The notes: generated from the letters alone by a model not told the origin. 64,000 nucleotides of DNA from Bacillota bacterium (GCA_029550965.1 JAKPGJ010000022.1:1-64000), one strand, 5' to 3'; shown: positions 25,425 through 34,250, numbered from the stretch's first letter. Numbers and translations: made by a program.

Positions 25425-27689
25425 ATGGCAGAAGCTATGACAAAACGATTTACCGAGAACGCGAAGCGGGTCATAAGCGCGTCGCTCGCGATTGCCAAAG
25501 AGCTTGGACACACCTACATCGGAAGTGAACATCTGCTGCTCGGTATTCTGTCGGACAGCACGAGCAGCGCCGCGAAACTTTTGAATGCAAGAGGAGTAAC
25601 TTTTTCAGATATAAAAACGCGAATCATCGAACTGGTCGGCATGGGCTGCAAAAGCAATCTTTCTACGGAAGATATGACGCCGACCTGCAAGAAAATTCTC
25701 ATGAGTTCATCGGCGCAGGCGAAAAACTCGCTTTATAATTATATAGGTACCGAACATATCCTGATGGCCTTGCTGAAGGAAGATTGTGTCGGTGCGAGGC
25801 TGATCGAAGCCGCGGGCGTCAATACGGCGGAGCTTTGCGGCTGTTTGGACGGTATGTATTGCAGGATGTATGAAGAAACAACTGCGGAGGCAGAAGTGAA
25901 CCAGATTCGAAAAAGCACACCGAACCTTGATAAAAACGCAATAAACCTTACGGAAAAAGCGCTCGCCGGGAAGATCGACCCGGTTATCGGCAGGGAAAAG
26001 GAAGAAGAGCGGCTGATCAGCATCCTGCTGCGCCGCAGCAAGAACAACCCCTGCTTAATCGGCGAAGCGGGTGTGGGCAAAACTGCGATTGTCGAGTCGG
26101 TAGCGAGCCGCATCGCGTTCGGCAACGTTCCCGCTGAGCTTGCCAACAAGCGGATTATGGCGCTGGATATGTCCACGCTGGTCGCCGGCACCAAGTACAG
26201 AGGCGAGTTCGAGGAAAAAATCAAGGGGATCATCAACGAAGTGACCGAAGCGGACGACGTGATTCTCTTCATCGACGAACTGCACACCATCGTCGGCGCG
26301 GGCGCCGCCGAAGGCGCGATCGACGCGTCGAATATTTTAAAACCCGCGCTTGCCAGAGGCGAGTTACGGCTGATCGGCGCGACCACGCTGAAAGAGTACA
26401 AAAAGTCCATCGAGAAGGACAGCGCGCTCGAGCGCAGGTTCCAGCCGGTCTATATCAAGGAGCCTTCCGAAGAAGAATGCGTTACCATTCTGGAGGGCAT
26501 CCGGCACAAATACGAAAACTACCACAACGTAACCATCAGCGACGAGGCGATCAAAAGCGCAGTTTCGTTATCCTCACGGTATATCACCGACCGTTTCCTG
26601 CCGGATAAGGCGATCGACCTGCTGGACGAAGCGGCCGCGAAGAAGAAGCTCACCAGAACCGCGCCGGACCAGCAAATCACGATTACCGGCAACGACATAG
26701 CGCTTGTCGCGCAGGAACAGACGGGCATTCCGCTGGCGGTGCTGACAAAGAGCGAGAGCGAGCGGTTTATGAACCTTGAGGAGGAAATGCAGAAATATAT
26801 TATCGGTCAGAAAGAAGCCATCTCGACCGTATGCAGAGCTGTCCGCCGCACTCGTGCAGGACTTCGGGACACGCACCGACCGAGCGGATCGTTTCTTTTT
26901 TTAGGTCCGAGCGGCGTAGGAAAAACCGAAACGGCGAAGGTACTTTCGCGCCTGATTTTCGACCGCGAGGACGCGTTTATCCGGCTGGATATGAGCGAGT
27001 ATATGGAAAAGCACAGCATATCCAAGCTCATCGGCGCTCCGCCCGGTTATGTCGGCTACGGCGAAGGCGGCGCGCTGACCGAACGGGTACGGCGTTCCCC
27101 CTATTCGCTGCTGCTGCTGGACGAAATCGAGAAAGTGCACCCGGATATTTTGAATATCCTGCTGCAGATTCTTGACGACGCCGTTTTGACCGACTCGAAC
27201 GGCTTAAAGGTCAGCTTCAAGAATGTGTTCGTGATTATGACGTCCAACATCGGCTTCTCGAACACGGACACCCGCTCCATCGGCTTTACCAGCGCCACCG
27301 ACCCGAAAGCGGAGCGCGGCAAGATATTGGAATCAGTGCGCAAAACGCTGCCCGCCGAGCTGTTGGACCGCATTGACGAAATCGTGGTCTTTGACCGGCT
27401 GACGAAGGATGAGCTTCGCCAGATCGCGCGGATGCAGCTCAACGAACTGTCCGAACGGATTGCCGAGAAGGGCATCAAGGTGACCTTCGAGGACAGCTTC
27501 ATCGACAGCGCGTTCGATTCCGAACTGGAAATGCGCGGCGCGCGGGCGATACGCAGCCATCTGATCCGCAAAGCCGAGGACCTTTTGTCCTGCGAAATTC
27601 TGAGCGGCGCGTGCGGAGAGGGCGCCGAAGCGACCATCCTTGCGGAAAACGGGGAAGCCAAAATCAAGATAAAAACAAAAAATTGTTGA
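25425..27689 (+). CDS. clpC: ClpC-like AAA+ unfoldase lacking the middle domain
   Basis: Hsp100 ATPase of 754 aa. The N-terminal double Clp-N repeat (residues about 8-145: RFTENAKRVISASLAIAKELGHTYIGSEHLLLGIL) is followed by AAA+ domain 1 with Walker A GEAGVGKT and Walker B VILFIDELHT, and AAA+ domain 2 with GPSGVGKTETAK and LLLLDEIEK. Between them, DEAAAKKKLTRTAPDQQITITGND passes straight to VAQEQTGIPL, so the coiled-coil M domain with the UVR motif, normally about 50 residues in ClpC, is missing. An IGF loop (RSIGFTSATDP) for docking ClpP is present. ctsR, mcsA and mcsB are not beside it. Confidence 0.86.
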   Translation: MAEAMTKRFTENAKRVISASLAIAKELGHTYIGSEHLLLGILSDSTSSAAKLLNARGVTFSDIKTRIIELVGMGCKSNLSTEDMTPTCKKILMSSSAQAKNSLYNYIGTEHILMALLKEDCVGARLIEAAGVNTAELCGCLDGMYCRMYEETTAEAEVNQIRKSTPNLDKNAINLTEKALAGKIDPVIGREKEEERLISILLRRSKNNPCLIGEAGVGKTAIVESVASRIAFGNVPAELANKRIMALDMSTLVAGTKYRGEFEEKIKGIINEVTEADDVILFIDELHTIVGAGAAEGAIDASNILKPALARGELRLIGATTLKEYKKSIEKDSALERRFQPVYIKEPSEEECVTILEGIRHKYENYHNVTISDEAIKSAVSLSSRYITDRFLPDKAIDLLDEAAAKKKLTRTAPDQQITITGNDIALVAQEQTGIPLAVLTKSESERFMNLEEEMQKYIIGQKEAISTVCRAVRRTRAGLRDTHRPSGSFLFLGPSGVGKTETAKVLSRLIFDREDAFIRLDMSEYMEKHSISKLIGAPPGYVGYGEGGALTERVRRSPYSLLLLDEIEKVHPDILNILLQILDDAVLTDSNGLKVSFKNVFVIMTSNIGFSNTDTRSIGFTSATDPKAERGKILESVRKTLPAELLDRIDEIVVFDRLTKDELRQIARMQLNELSERIAEKGIKVTFEDSFIDSAFDSELEMRGARAIRSHLIRKAEDLLSCEILSGACGEGAEATILAENGEAKIKIKTKNC

Positions 27690-27714
27690 CAAAACGATAT
27701 AGTAAGGATATAAT
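27686..27714 (+). promoter_or_regulatory. Perfect consensus promoter of ylxM-ffh, overlapping the clpC stop
   Basis: TTGACA, 17 bp, TATAAT, all consensus. TTGACA overlaps the TGA stop of the clpC-like gene. The predicted start of transcription falls inside the next hairpin. Confidence 0.85.
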
Positions 27715-27715
27715 G

Positions 27716-27746
27716 ATGCCTGTAAAGATTTTTACTTTACAGGCAT
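27716..27746 (+). terminator. Hairpin with T-run between clpC-like gene and ylxM
   Basis: A perfect 12-bp stem (ATGCCTGTAAAG/CTTTACAGGCAT) with a 7-nt loop is followed by ATTTTTTCGG. It is a fitting terminator for the clpC-like gene, but it also lies at the 5' end of any transcript from the promoter just upstream. Confidence 0.75.
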
Positions 27747-27766
27747 ATTTTTTCGGAGAGTTGCGT

Positions 27767-28084
27767 ATGGAAAAAAAGCATGCTTTAATCTGCGAGCTTC
27801 TGGACTACTATGCGGCCATACTCTCTCCTCGTCAGCGCGAAGTGCTTGAGCTGTATTATTACGACGATCTGTCCCTGGCGGAGATAGCGGAAAATCTCGG
27901 CATCACAAGACAGGGCGTGCGGGATGCGGTCAAGCACGGTGAGGAAGCGCTAAAAGGTTTCGAGAATGCGCTCGGCTTGATGAAGAAAAGCAAACTGATA
28001 TCAAGTTCGGCTGAGGAAATCGAAAAGCTGACCGACGACGAACATATCAAACAACTGGCGCGGAATATTTTGGAGGTATTATAA
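27767..28084 (+). CDS. ylxM: YlxM-family helix-turn-helix protein (UPF0122)
   Basis: A small protein of about 105 aa with a sigma-70 region 4-like helix-turn-helix: SPRQREVLELYYYDDLSLAEIAENLGITRQGVRDAVKHGEEAL. The family is found next to ffh in Firmicutes and binds or modulates the signal recognition particle system. The start is MEKKHAL after CGGAGAG; the ORF-track start at 27611 would run back into the clpC-like gene. The stop is immediately followed by the ffh GTG, so translation is coupled. Confidence 0.93.
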   Translation: MEKKHALICELLDYYAAILSPRQREVLELYYYDDLSLAEIAENLGITRQGVRDAVKHGEEALKGFENALGLMKKSKLISSSAEEIEKLTDDEHIKQLARNILEVL

Positions 28085-29413
28085 GTGTTTCAGAGCTTAG
28101 TAGAGAAAATGTCCGAGGCATTCAAGAAGTTTAAAAACAAGGGCAAGCTCACCGAAGCCGACGTCAAAGCGGGCATGCGCGAAATCAAGCTTGCTCTGCT
28201 CGAAGCGGACGTTAACTTCAAGGTTGTCAAGGACTTTATCAATAAAGTAACCGAACGCGCTGTCGGCAGCGAGGTTCTTGAGAGCCTTTTGCCGGCGCAG
28301 CAGATAGTAAAAATCGTCAACGAGGAGCTTACCGCTCTGATGGGCGGGACAAACTCCAAGCTCACCATCGCCTCGAAGCCGCCGACCATCATTTTGATGT
28401 GCGGACTTCAGGGTTCGGGAAAAACCACCCATTGCGCCAAGCTCGCAAGGCTGTATAAAAAACAGGGAAAAAACCCGCTTTTGGTAGCCTGCGATATTTA
28501 CCGCCCCGCCGCGATTAAGCAGCTGCAGGTGGTCGGCGAGCAGGTCGGCGTTCCGGTGTTTGAACGCGGAACGGCAAACCCGGTCGAGACGGCGAAGGAA
28601 GCGGTCAAATACGCAATAAAGTACGGCTACGATATGCTGTTCGTCGATACGGCGGGCAGACTGCACGTGGACGAAGCGCTGATGAACGAGCTGCGCGCGA
28701 TGAAGGAAGCGCTCAACCCGACCGAGATTTTGCTGGTCGTGGACGCGATGACCGGTCAGGACGCGGTCAATGTCGCCGAGAGCTTCAACAACCTTTTGGA
28801 TATCACCGGCGTTATTCTTACCAAAATGGACGGCGATACCAGAGGCGGCGCGGCGCTCTCGGTTCGGTATATTACCGGCAAGCCGATAAAGTTTATCGGA
28901 ACCGGCGAGAAGCTGGACACCATCGAGCCCTTCCATCCCGACCGCATGGCGTCCCGCATACTCGGCATGGGCGACGTGCTCTCGCTGATTGAAAAGGCAG
29001 AGCAGGCGTTTGACGAAAAGAAAGCGTTGGAGCTGGAGCGCAAGTTAAGAGAGCAGTCATTTACGCTGGAGGACTTCCTCGACCAGCTGGGGCAGTTTAA
29101 GAATATGGGTTCGCTGGACTCCATTTTGGGCATGATGCCCGGCATTAAGCCGTCGCAGCTTGGCAATGCGAAAATAGACGAGAAAGCGCTTGCGCGGACC
29201 GAAGCGATCATCCTTTCGATGACGCCGCGCGAGCGTCTGCACCCCGAGATCATCAACTATTCCCGCAAAAAGCGCATCGCCGCCGGAAGCGGCACGAGCA
29301 TTGAGGATGTCAACCGGCTGCTGAAGCAGTACGAGCAGACCAAAGCGCTGATGAAACAGCTCTCGGGCAATAAAGTCTTTAAAAAGAAAGGCAAGTTCAG
29401 ATTGCCGTTTTAA
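28085..29413 (+). CDS. ffh: Signal recognition particle protein Ffh
   Basis: GTPase that with 4.5S RNA targets membrane proteins to FtsY and SecYEG. N domain (FQSLVEKMSEAFKKFKNKGKLTEADV), G domain with GLQGSGKTTHCAKLA, DTAGRLHVDE, TKMDGDTRGGAALS and GTGEKLDTIEPFHPDRMASRILGMGD, then the M domain (LEDFLDQLGQFKNMGSLDSILGMMPG) with the RNA-binding stretch and a short C-terminus ending KGKFRLPF. The 442-aa length is normal. The start is GTG, 1 nt after the ylxM stop. Confidence 0.97.
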   Translation: MFQSLVEKMSEAFKKFKNKGKLTEADVKAGMREIKLALLEADVNFKVVKDFINKVTERAVGSEVLESLLPAQQIVKIVNEELTALMGGTNSKLTIASKPPTIILMCGLQGSGKTTHCAKLARLYKKQGKNPLLVACDIYRPAAIKQLQVVGEQVGVPVFERGTANPVETAKEAVKYAIKYGYDMLFVDTAGRLHVDEALMNELRAMKEALNPTEILLVVDAMTGQDAVNVAESFNNLLDITGVILTKMDGDTRGGAALSVRYITGKPIKFIGTGEKLDTIEPFHPDRMASRILGMGDVLSLIEKAEQAFDEKKALELERKLREQSFTLEDFLDQLGQFKNMGSLDSILGMMPGIKPSQLGNAKIDEKALARTEAIILSMTPRERLHPEIINYSRKKRIAAGSGTSIEDVNRLLKQYEQTKALMKQLSGNKVFKKKGKFRLPF

Positions 29414-29422
29414 AAAAGTAAA

Positions 29423-29473
29423 CGCTCGGAGACAGGCGAGCGAATCCCGCTTGTGAAACGAAGCTACACAAGC
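29423..29473 (+). promoter_or_regulatory. Two hairpins between ffh and rpsP
   Basis: CGCTCG/CGAGCG (29423-29442) and GCTTGTG/CACAAGC (29449-29473) form two perfect stems in the 143-nt space before rpsP. Neither is followed by a T-run, so they look like leader or mRNA-processing structures rather than terminators. Confidence 0.35.
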
Positions 29474-29556
29474 GATATCAATAAGGTATAAAAGAGCAGA
29501 TAAAAATCTTCTCTTTCATATAAAAAACACTTTATATAGTTTTGGAGGAAAAACAC

Positions 29557-29799
29557 ATGGCAGTAAAAATCAGACTTAGAAGACTGGGCGCAAAGAAAGC
29601 GCCTTTCTACAGAATCGTCGTAGCGGATTCCCGTTCTCCCAGAGACGGCAGATTCATCGAGGAGCTCGGATACTACAATCCGATGACCGATCCCGCGGAC
29701 ATCAAGGTTGACGTAGAAAAGGCAAAAGCATGGCTTGCAAAAGGCGCGCAGCCGACTGACACGGTCAGAGCGATTCTGAAAAAGACCAACGTCATATAG
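29557..29799 (+). CDS. rpsP: 30S ribosomal protein S16
   Basis: Small-subunit protein of 80 aa. The hallmark start [42 protein letters not shown] is complete. The start is at MAVKI, 9 nt after TTGGAGG; the ORF-track MEEKH lies across the ribosome binding site. It is first in the rpsP-khpA-rimM-trmD cluster, a standard order in Firmicutes. Confidence 0.97.
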   Translation: MAVKIRLRRLGAKKAPFYRIVVADSRSPRDGRFIEELGYYNPMTDPADIKVDVEKAKAWLAKGAQPTDTVRAILKKTNVI

Positions 29800-29850
29800 A
29801 GCTCGTCCGCACAGAGTTTTAATTGACTGTCACCATATACAGGAGGACAA

Positions 29851-30078
29851 ATGAAACAGATTCTTTTAGATATCGCCAAATCGATTGTGGACAAACCCGA
29901 TGAGGTGATCGTGGTTGAAAAGGTCAGCGGCGATACCAGTATTCTCGAACTCTCCGTCGCCAAGGAGGACATGGGCAAGGTCATCGGAAGAGGCGGCAAA
30001 ATCGCGAAGAGCATTCGAACCATAATGAAAGCGGCAGCGGTAAAAGAAAACAAACGGGTTATCGTGGATATTATTTAG
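29851..30078 (+). CDS. khpA: KH-domain RNA-binding protein KhpA
   Basis: A 75-aa single KH domain with the RNA-gripping GxxG loop in KVIGRGGKIAKSIRTIMKAA. In streptococci KhpA pairs with KhpB/EloR and affects cell elongation and small RNAs; the partner is not in this window. AGGAGG lies before the ATG. It is 2 nt from rimM, so translation is coupled. Confidence 0.93.
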   Translation: MKQILLDIAKSIVDKPDEVIVVEKVSGDTSILELSVAKEDMGKVIGRGGKIAKSIRTIMKAAAVKENKRVIVDII

Positions 30079-30080
30079 CC

Positions 30081-30575
30081 ATGAGACGCTTTTTGGAAGC
30101 AGGCAGATTGACGTCACCGAGAGGAATTAAGGGAGAGGTTCGCTTCGACTGCTGGTGCGACAGCCCGGAATTCCTCATCGGTGTCAGCCGTTTTTATTTA
30201 GACGACAAGGGCGAGCGGTTTCTGACGGTCAAGCAGTACCGCCCGACCATTCCGTCGATTCTTTTTGAAGGATACGAGGATCGTACTGCGGCAGGCGCGC
30301 TTGCGGGCAAAATCATATACTTCGACCGCAACGACGTCACCCTCGAGGAGGGCGTCTGCTTCAACGACGACCTTCTTTCGCTGCCGGTATTCGACGTCGA
30401 TTCCGGCGAACAGATCGGCGTTCTTGAACGGATCGACGAGGGCGTTATGAATGATTTTTATTTCGTCCGCGGCGAGAAGAACAGTTATTATATTCCCGTC
30501 CGGGACGAGTTTGTCAAAGAAATCAGTCTGGAAGCCGGAATCAAGGTAAAACTGATTGAAGGTTTAGAACTGTAA
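30081..30575 (+). CDS. rimM: 16S rRNA processing protein RimM
   Basis: Assembly factor for the 30S head that binds S19. The N-terminal RimM barrel (GRLTSPRGIKGEVRFDCWCD) and C-terminal PRC-barrel (LLSLPVFDVDSGEQIGVLERI..., YYIPVRDEFVKEISLEAGIKVKLIEGL) are both present in 164 aa. Its stop overlaps the listed ATG of trmD. Confidence 0.95.
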   Translation: MRRFLEAGRLTSPRGIKGEVRFDCWCDSPEFLIGVSRFYLDDKGERFLTVKQYRPTIPSILFEGYEDRTAAGALAGKIIYFDRNDVTLEEGVCFNDDLLSLPVFDVDSGEQIGVLERIDEGVMNDFYFVRGEKNSYYIPVRDEFVKEISLEAGIKVKLIEGLEL

Positions 30576-30598
30576 TGGATCAGAGTGAGGATTTACCA

Positions 30599-31300
30599 GT
30601 GCGTTTTGAAGTTTTAACGCTTTTTCCCGAGATGCTCGAGGGATTTTTTAAAAGCAGCATTTTAGGCAGAGCGGCCGCGCAGGGCTATATTGAAATTAAC
30701 TGCACGAACATCCGCGATTACACCAAAAACAAGCACCGTAAGGTGGACGACACGCCGTACGGCGGCGGCTACGGCATGATTATGGCGTGCCAGCCGGTCG
30801 TGGACTGCATCCGCGCGGTAAAGGCAAAGCTCCCGAACGGCTGCGACAAGGAAAAGACAAGGGTTATCTATATGTCGCCGCAGGGCAAGCTTTTTGACCA
30901 GAAAAAAGCGCACGAGCTGAAACGATACGAGAACCTGATTCTGCTGTGCGGGCATTACGAGGGCATCGACGAGCGGATTATCGAGCTTGAGGTGGACGAG
31001 GAGCTATCGGTCGGCAATTATGTGCTGACCGGCGGAGAGCTGCCCGCCGCGATTGTGGTGGACGCGGTCTCCCGTTTGGTGGACGGCGTTCTGCCCTCGC
31101 CGCTGTGCTATGAGGACGAGAGTTTGCAGAACGGTCTGCTGGAGCATCCGCAGTACACCCGCCCGCGCGTCTTTGAAGGGCTTGCGGTGCCGGAAGTGTT
31201 AATCAACGGCAACCACGCCATGCAGGAAGCGTGGAAAAAGGAGCAGGCGTTAAAGCGCACGCTGGAAAAACGACCGGACTTACTCAAGGATAAAACATAA
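30599..31300 (+). CDS. trmD: tRNA (guanine-N1)-methyltransferase
   Basis: SPOUT-class enzyme that methylates G37 next to the anticodon. It shows VRFEVLTLFPEML, DDTPYGGGYGMIM, VIYMSPQGKLFDQ, LCGHYEGIDERI and SVGNYVLTGGELPA, the last two forming the trefoil knot that binds S-adenosylmethionine. The ORF track uses ATG 30575, overlapping rimM. I prefer GTG 30599, which lies 7 nt after GAGGA and gives the usual short N-terminus. Usually rplS follows trmD; here a membrane protein gene follows instead. Confidence 0.96.
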   Translation: MRFEVLTLFPEMLEGFFKSSILGRAAAQGYIEINCTNIRDYTKNKHRKVDDTPYGGGYGMIMACQPVVDCIRAVKAKLPNGCDKEKTRVIYMSPQGKLFDQKKAHELKRYENLILLCGHYEGIDERIIELEVDEELSVGNYVLTGGELPAAIVVDAVSRLVDGVLPSPLCYEDESLQNGLLEHPQYTRPRVFEGLAVPEVLINGNHAMQEAWKKEQALKRTLEKRPDLLKDKT

Positions 31301-31329
31301 TGAGAGCGGTATGACGCCGCGGATATATT

Positions 31330-33180
31330 GTGGATATGGACAACGCTGCAAGAACAAAAAAGAATTACAAGGGCAGTTTGATAAAAAGGCTTATTCGCGA
31401 GAGCCTTATTTTGTCCTGTCTAAATAAGCTGTCCGACCGAATCTTCAAGCTGTTCTCGGCCGGCGTTTTTTATCTTGTTTTCTGCGGCTGCAATGAAGCG
31501 GACAATCTGCTCAAAAACGGCGTCTGGGGCAGGATCGCCTCCAAGTTTAAAGCTGTCCGGCTGAAGCGGTTTATCGCATCTGGCATCGAAAAAAGTTTTT
31601 TAGTAAACGAGTACAGGCGGCTGGTCGGCCATCTGCTGTCGGCTTCGCTGCGCACGTACGGAATTTTCTTCTGTTCTTTCGGCATATACAGCACGGGCAT
31701 TTATTTCGCCAAACTGTATTCCTACATCGCGACGGTGCCGGGAGAGGATGAGATCATCGTCTGCGCCCTTTTGATTCTTGCCGGCATACCGATGCTGTTT
31801 TCCAAAAGAAGCATCTGCGGCGTTTTAAAGACCAGCCGGGTTTTCAGGGGACTTTTTATCAACATATTCGGCGTCAACGAGCTTGCTTTGCGCGAGCGCG
31901 CGACGCCTCGGACCTACGGAACCGCGGCGTTCATATTCGGCACGTTTACCGGGCTGCTCGCCGCTTTTGTAAGCCCGGCGCTGATTGCCGCGGCCTTGGT
32001 GTTTACCGTAATCAGCTTTTCCATACTGTATTCACCCGAGCTCGGCGTTCTGCTGTCGGTTTTTTTGTTTCCGCTGATATCGGTTCGGGTGCTCGCGACC
32101 CTGCTTGCGGTCACCACCGTTTGCTATCTTTTAAAAGTGTTGCGGGCAAAGCGCAACCTGGTTTTTAAAACGGCGGATGTTTTTGTGTTCTTCTTTGCGT
32201 TGTATATCGTCGCAATCGGACTGCTTTCGGGCAGCGGCGGGCAGATCCGGGCGCTGTATCTGCTTTGCTTTTTGACTTCGTATTTCTTAACGGCCAACCT
32301 GATCGCGTCCGAAAAGCTTTTCCGGCAGGCAATGGTCAGCCTATGCGCGGGCGCAGGCATCAGCTGCGCTTTGTATGTATTGCAGGATTTAACCGGCGCG
32401 AATATCCGGTATTTGTCCGATTTTATGGCGGATACGCTGGCGGGCAGAAGCGGTTTCGGCTATTTTCTCGTAATGCTTTTGCCGCTGTCTGTCGCGCTGG
32501 CGAAAGTGAGCCATAACAGAAAGACGAAGGGCGCGCTGCTGATTCTTTCGACCTTCACGGCGGCCTGCGTCGTTTTAACCGGCGACAAACTGATTATAAC
32601 CGCCGCGTATATCGCGCTGTCGCTGTATATCCTTTTGTCCAGTAAAAATATCCTTACGACATTGCTTGCGGTCGGCACCGTAACCGTTGTCATCAGCTTC
32701 GCGATACCAATCGTGCCGTTTTTAAACGATATTTTCTCGACGCCGAACAAGGCGTACGCCGACGAAGGCGTCCATAAGGTGATTCAGGCGTATTTCGCGA
32801 CGGGAGTCGGCGTCGGCGACAAAGCGCTGCGGGTCGCGGCGAACAAAATCGGCGCGGCCGGCGGAACCCTTACGGTTGGACTTTTCGACCGGCTGATCGC
32901 GGAAGGTGGAGTTTTTACGCTCTTTGTCTTCGCGCTTACGGTGTATTTCATCCTGCAGCGCGCGCTGTACTGCATTTTTAAGCTGGAGCGAACTTCGATT
33001 AATACCATAGCCGCTTCGTTCGCCGCCGTGCTGATCATGTTTATCGCGCTCGGGCTGTTCTACGATGTTTGGGACGACATCCGGATGTATATGCTGTTCT
33101 GGCTGGTATGCGGTTTGACCACCGCCGCGCGGAACGTGTACGGAAGGGCGGTTTACAAAAGGGAGGATTTAACGCGATGA
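31330..33180 (+). CDS. O-antigen ligase-like polytopic membrane protein
   Basis: A 616-aa protein with about a dozen hydrophobic helices. The second half has the layout of O-antigen ligase/Wzy proteins: paired helices, then a long outside loop (around ...DIFSTPNKAYADEGVHKVIQAYFATGVGVGDKALRVAAN...), then LFDRLIAEGGVFTLFVFALTVYFI. In Gram-positive bacteria such proteins join or polymerise surface glycans. The start is GTG at 31330 or ATG two codons later; the ribosome binding site is weak. It overlaps the next gene by 4 nt (ATGA), linking it to the two DUF4330 proteins. Confidence 0.72.
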   Translation: MDMDNAARTKKNYKGSLIKRLIRESLILSCLNKLSDRIFKLFSAGVFYLVFCGCNEADNLLKNGVWGRIASKFKAVRLKRFIASGIEKSFLVNEYRRLVGHLLSASLRTYGIFFCSFGIYSTGIYFAKLYSYIATVPGEDEIIVCALLILAGIPMLFSKRSICGVLKTSRVFRGLFINIFGVNELALRERATPRTYGTAAFIFGTFTGLLAAFVSPALIAAALVFTVISFSILYSPELGVLLSVFLFPLISVRVLATLLAVTTVCYLLKVLRAKRNLVFKTADVFVFFFALYIVAIGLLSGSGGQIRALYLLCFLTSYFLTANLIASEKLFRQAMVSLCAGAGISCALYVLQDLTGANIRYLSDFMADTLAGRSGFGYFLVMLLPLSVALAKVSHNRKTKGALLILSTFTAACVVLTGDKLIITAAYIALSLYILLSSKNILTTLLAVGTVTVVISFAIPIVPFLNDIFSTPNKAYADEGVHKVIQAYFATGVGVGDKALRVAANKIGAAGGTLTVGLFDRLIAEGGVFTLFVFALTVYFILQRALYCIFKLERTSINTIAASFAAVLIMFIALGLFYDVWDDIRMYMLFWLVCGLTTAARNVYGRAVYKREDLTR

Positions 33181-33665
33181 AAGTAAAGCAGAAAACCAAA
33201 AGCCGCGGCATACTTTTCGATATTGTCATCGCTCTGCTCGTAATCGGCGCCGTCGGCGCGGCGATCTATTTTGGCGTCAGGCCGGAAGAGGTGCAAACAG
33301 TCCAGATCGAGTACACGGTCGTTTTTGATTCGGTAAAAAAAGAAATCGCCGGCAACGTGATGCCGAAGGAAACCTTCCTTTCCGAGGACGGCGAGAACAT
33401 GGGCGTTATTATTTCCGCGCTCGTGGACGACAAGGTGATTTCGGTTTTCGATGCAACCGCCGAATCGGATTATGAATATAGTTATAAAAAGAATATTTCG
33501 GACGAATACAAGACCGTCAGAGCGAATGTGTCCGCGTATGCGACTTACGAAAACGGAAGTTTCTATATCGGCGGAAAGGCGATTCGCGCGGGGGAGCAAA
33601 TCGTACTCAGGCTGAACGATTTTTACGGCGTTGCGCATATAACGAATGTAACCGTTAAAGACTAA
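33177..33665 (+). CDS. DUF4330 family membrane-anchored protein (first of pair)
   Basis: The start is at MKVKQKTK, overlapping the upstream stop as ATGA. One N-terminal membrane helix (GILFDIVIALLVIGAVGAAIYFGV) is followed by an outside beta domain of about 125 residues (VQIEYTVVFDSVKKEIAGNV...). The layout is like the second DUF4330 protein directly downstream. Function is not known. Tight coupling with the O-antigen-ligase-like gene suggests that the three products work on the same surface polymer. Confidence 0.72.
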   Translation: MKVKQKTKSRGILFDIVIALLVIGAVGAAIYFGVRPEEVQTVQIEYTVVFDSVKKEIAGNVMPKETFLSEDGENMGVIISALVDDKVISVFDATAESDYEYSYKKNISDEYKTVRANVSAYATYENGSFYIGGKAIRAGEQIVLRLNDFYGVAHITNVTVKD

Positions 33666-33686
33666 GCGGGAAAGGACGGCAGAAAA

Positions 33687-34184
33687 ATGGCATCGAATGA
33701 GATTACAAACGACAGGCTGTCGGAATACAGAACGCGGTTCAACATACTGGACGTTGTCATTATCGTCGTAATTGCCGCTCTTATCGCCGGTTTGTTCTTC
33801 CGGGAAAACATCGTCAGCATGTTCAAAACCGAAGAAATGTCGGATATTACGTATGTCTTTGAGATAAAGGGACTGGAAAGGACCAAGCTGTCCAGTCTGA
33901 CCGAGAACGTTCGGCTCACCGATAAAAACAGCGGGAAGGATATGGGCAGAATCAAGCTCGTAAACGCCGTCAATTCCTACGCCACCGAATATAAAGCCGA
34001 CGGAACCGCCGTCAAGATTAAGAGAGACGGGTACTGCGACGCGGTGGTAACCGCTGTCGCGAAAGGGTTTAAGAGCGATACGGGCGTTTATTTAGAGGGC
34101 GAACTGCTGATCGTTCCGGGTCAAACCTTTACGATTTACACGGCTACCGCAACCTATAATGTGACAATTTTGGCTGTAAATTAG
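33687..34184 (+). CDS. DUF4330 family membrane-anchored protein (second of pair)
   Basis: A 165-aa protein with an N-terminal RFNILDVVIIVVIAALIAGLFF helix and an outside domain beginning ITYVFEIKGLERTKLSSL and ending GQTFTIYTATATYNVTILAV, which fits DUF4330. It is related in layout, weakly in sequence, to the preceding protein. It begins 21 nt after it with GGAAAGGA before the ATG, so the pair is one unit with the ligase-like gene. Confidence 0.78.
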   Translation: MASNEITNDRLSEYRTRFNILDVVIIVVIAALIAGLFFRENIVSMFKTEEMSDITYVFEIKGLERTKLSSLTENVRLTDKNSGKDMGRIKLVNAVNSYATEYKADGTAVKIKRDGYCDAVVTAVAKGFKSDTGVYLEGELLIVPGQTFTIYTATATYNVTILAVN

Positions 34185-34250
34185 CATGAATATACAAAAA
34201 TCTATTTTGGAAGTTTAATAAATTTATCAATTTATCCCAAAGTTTATCTA

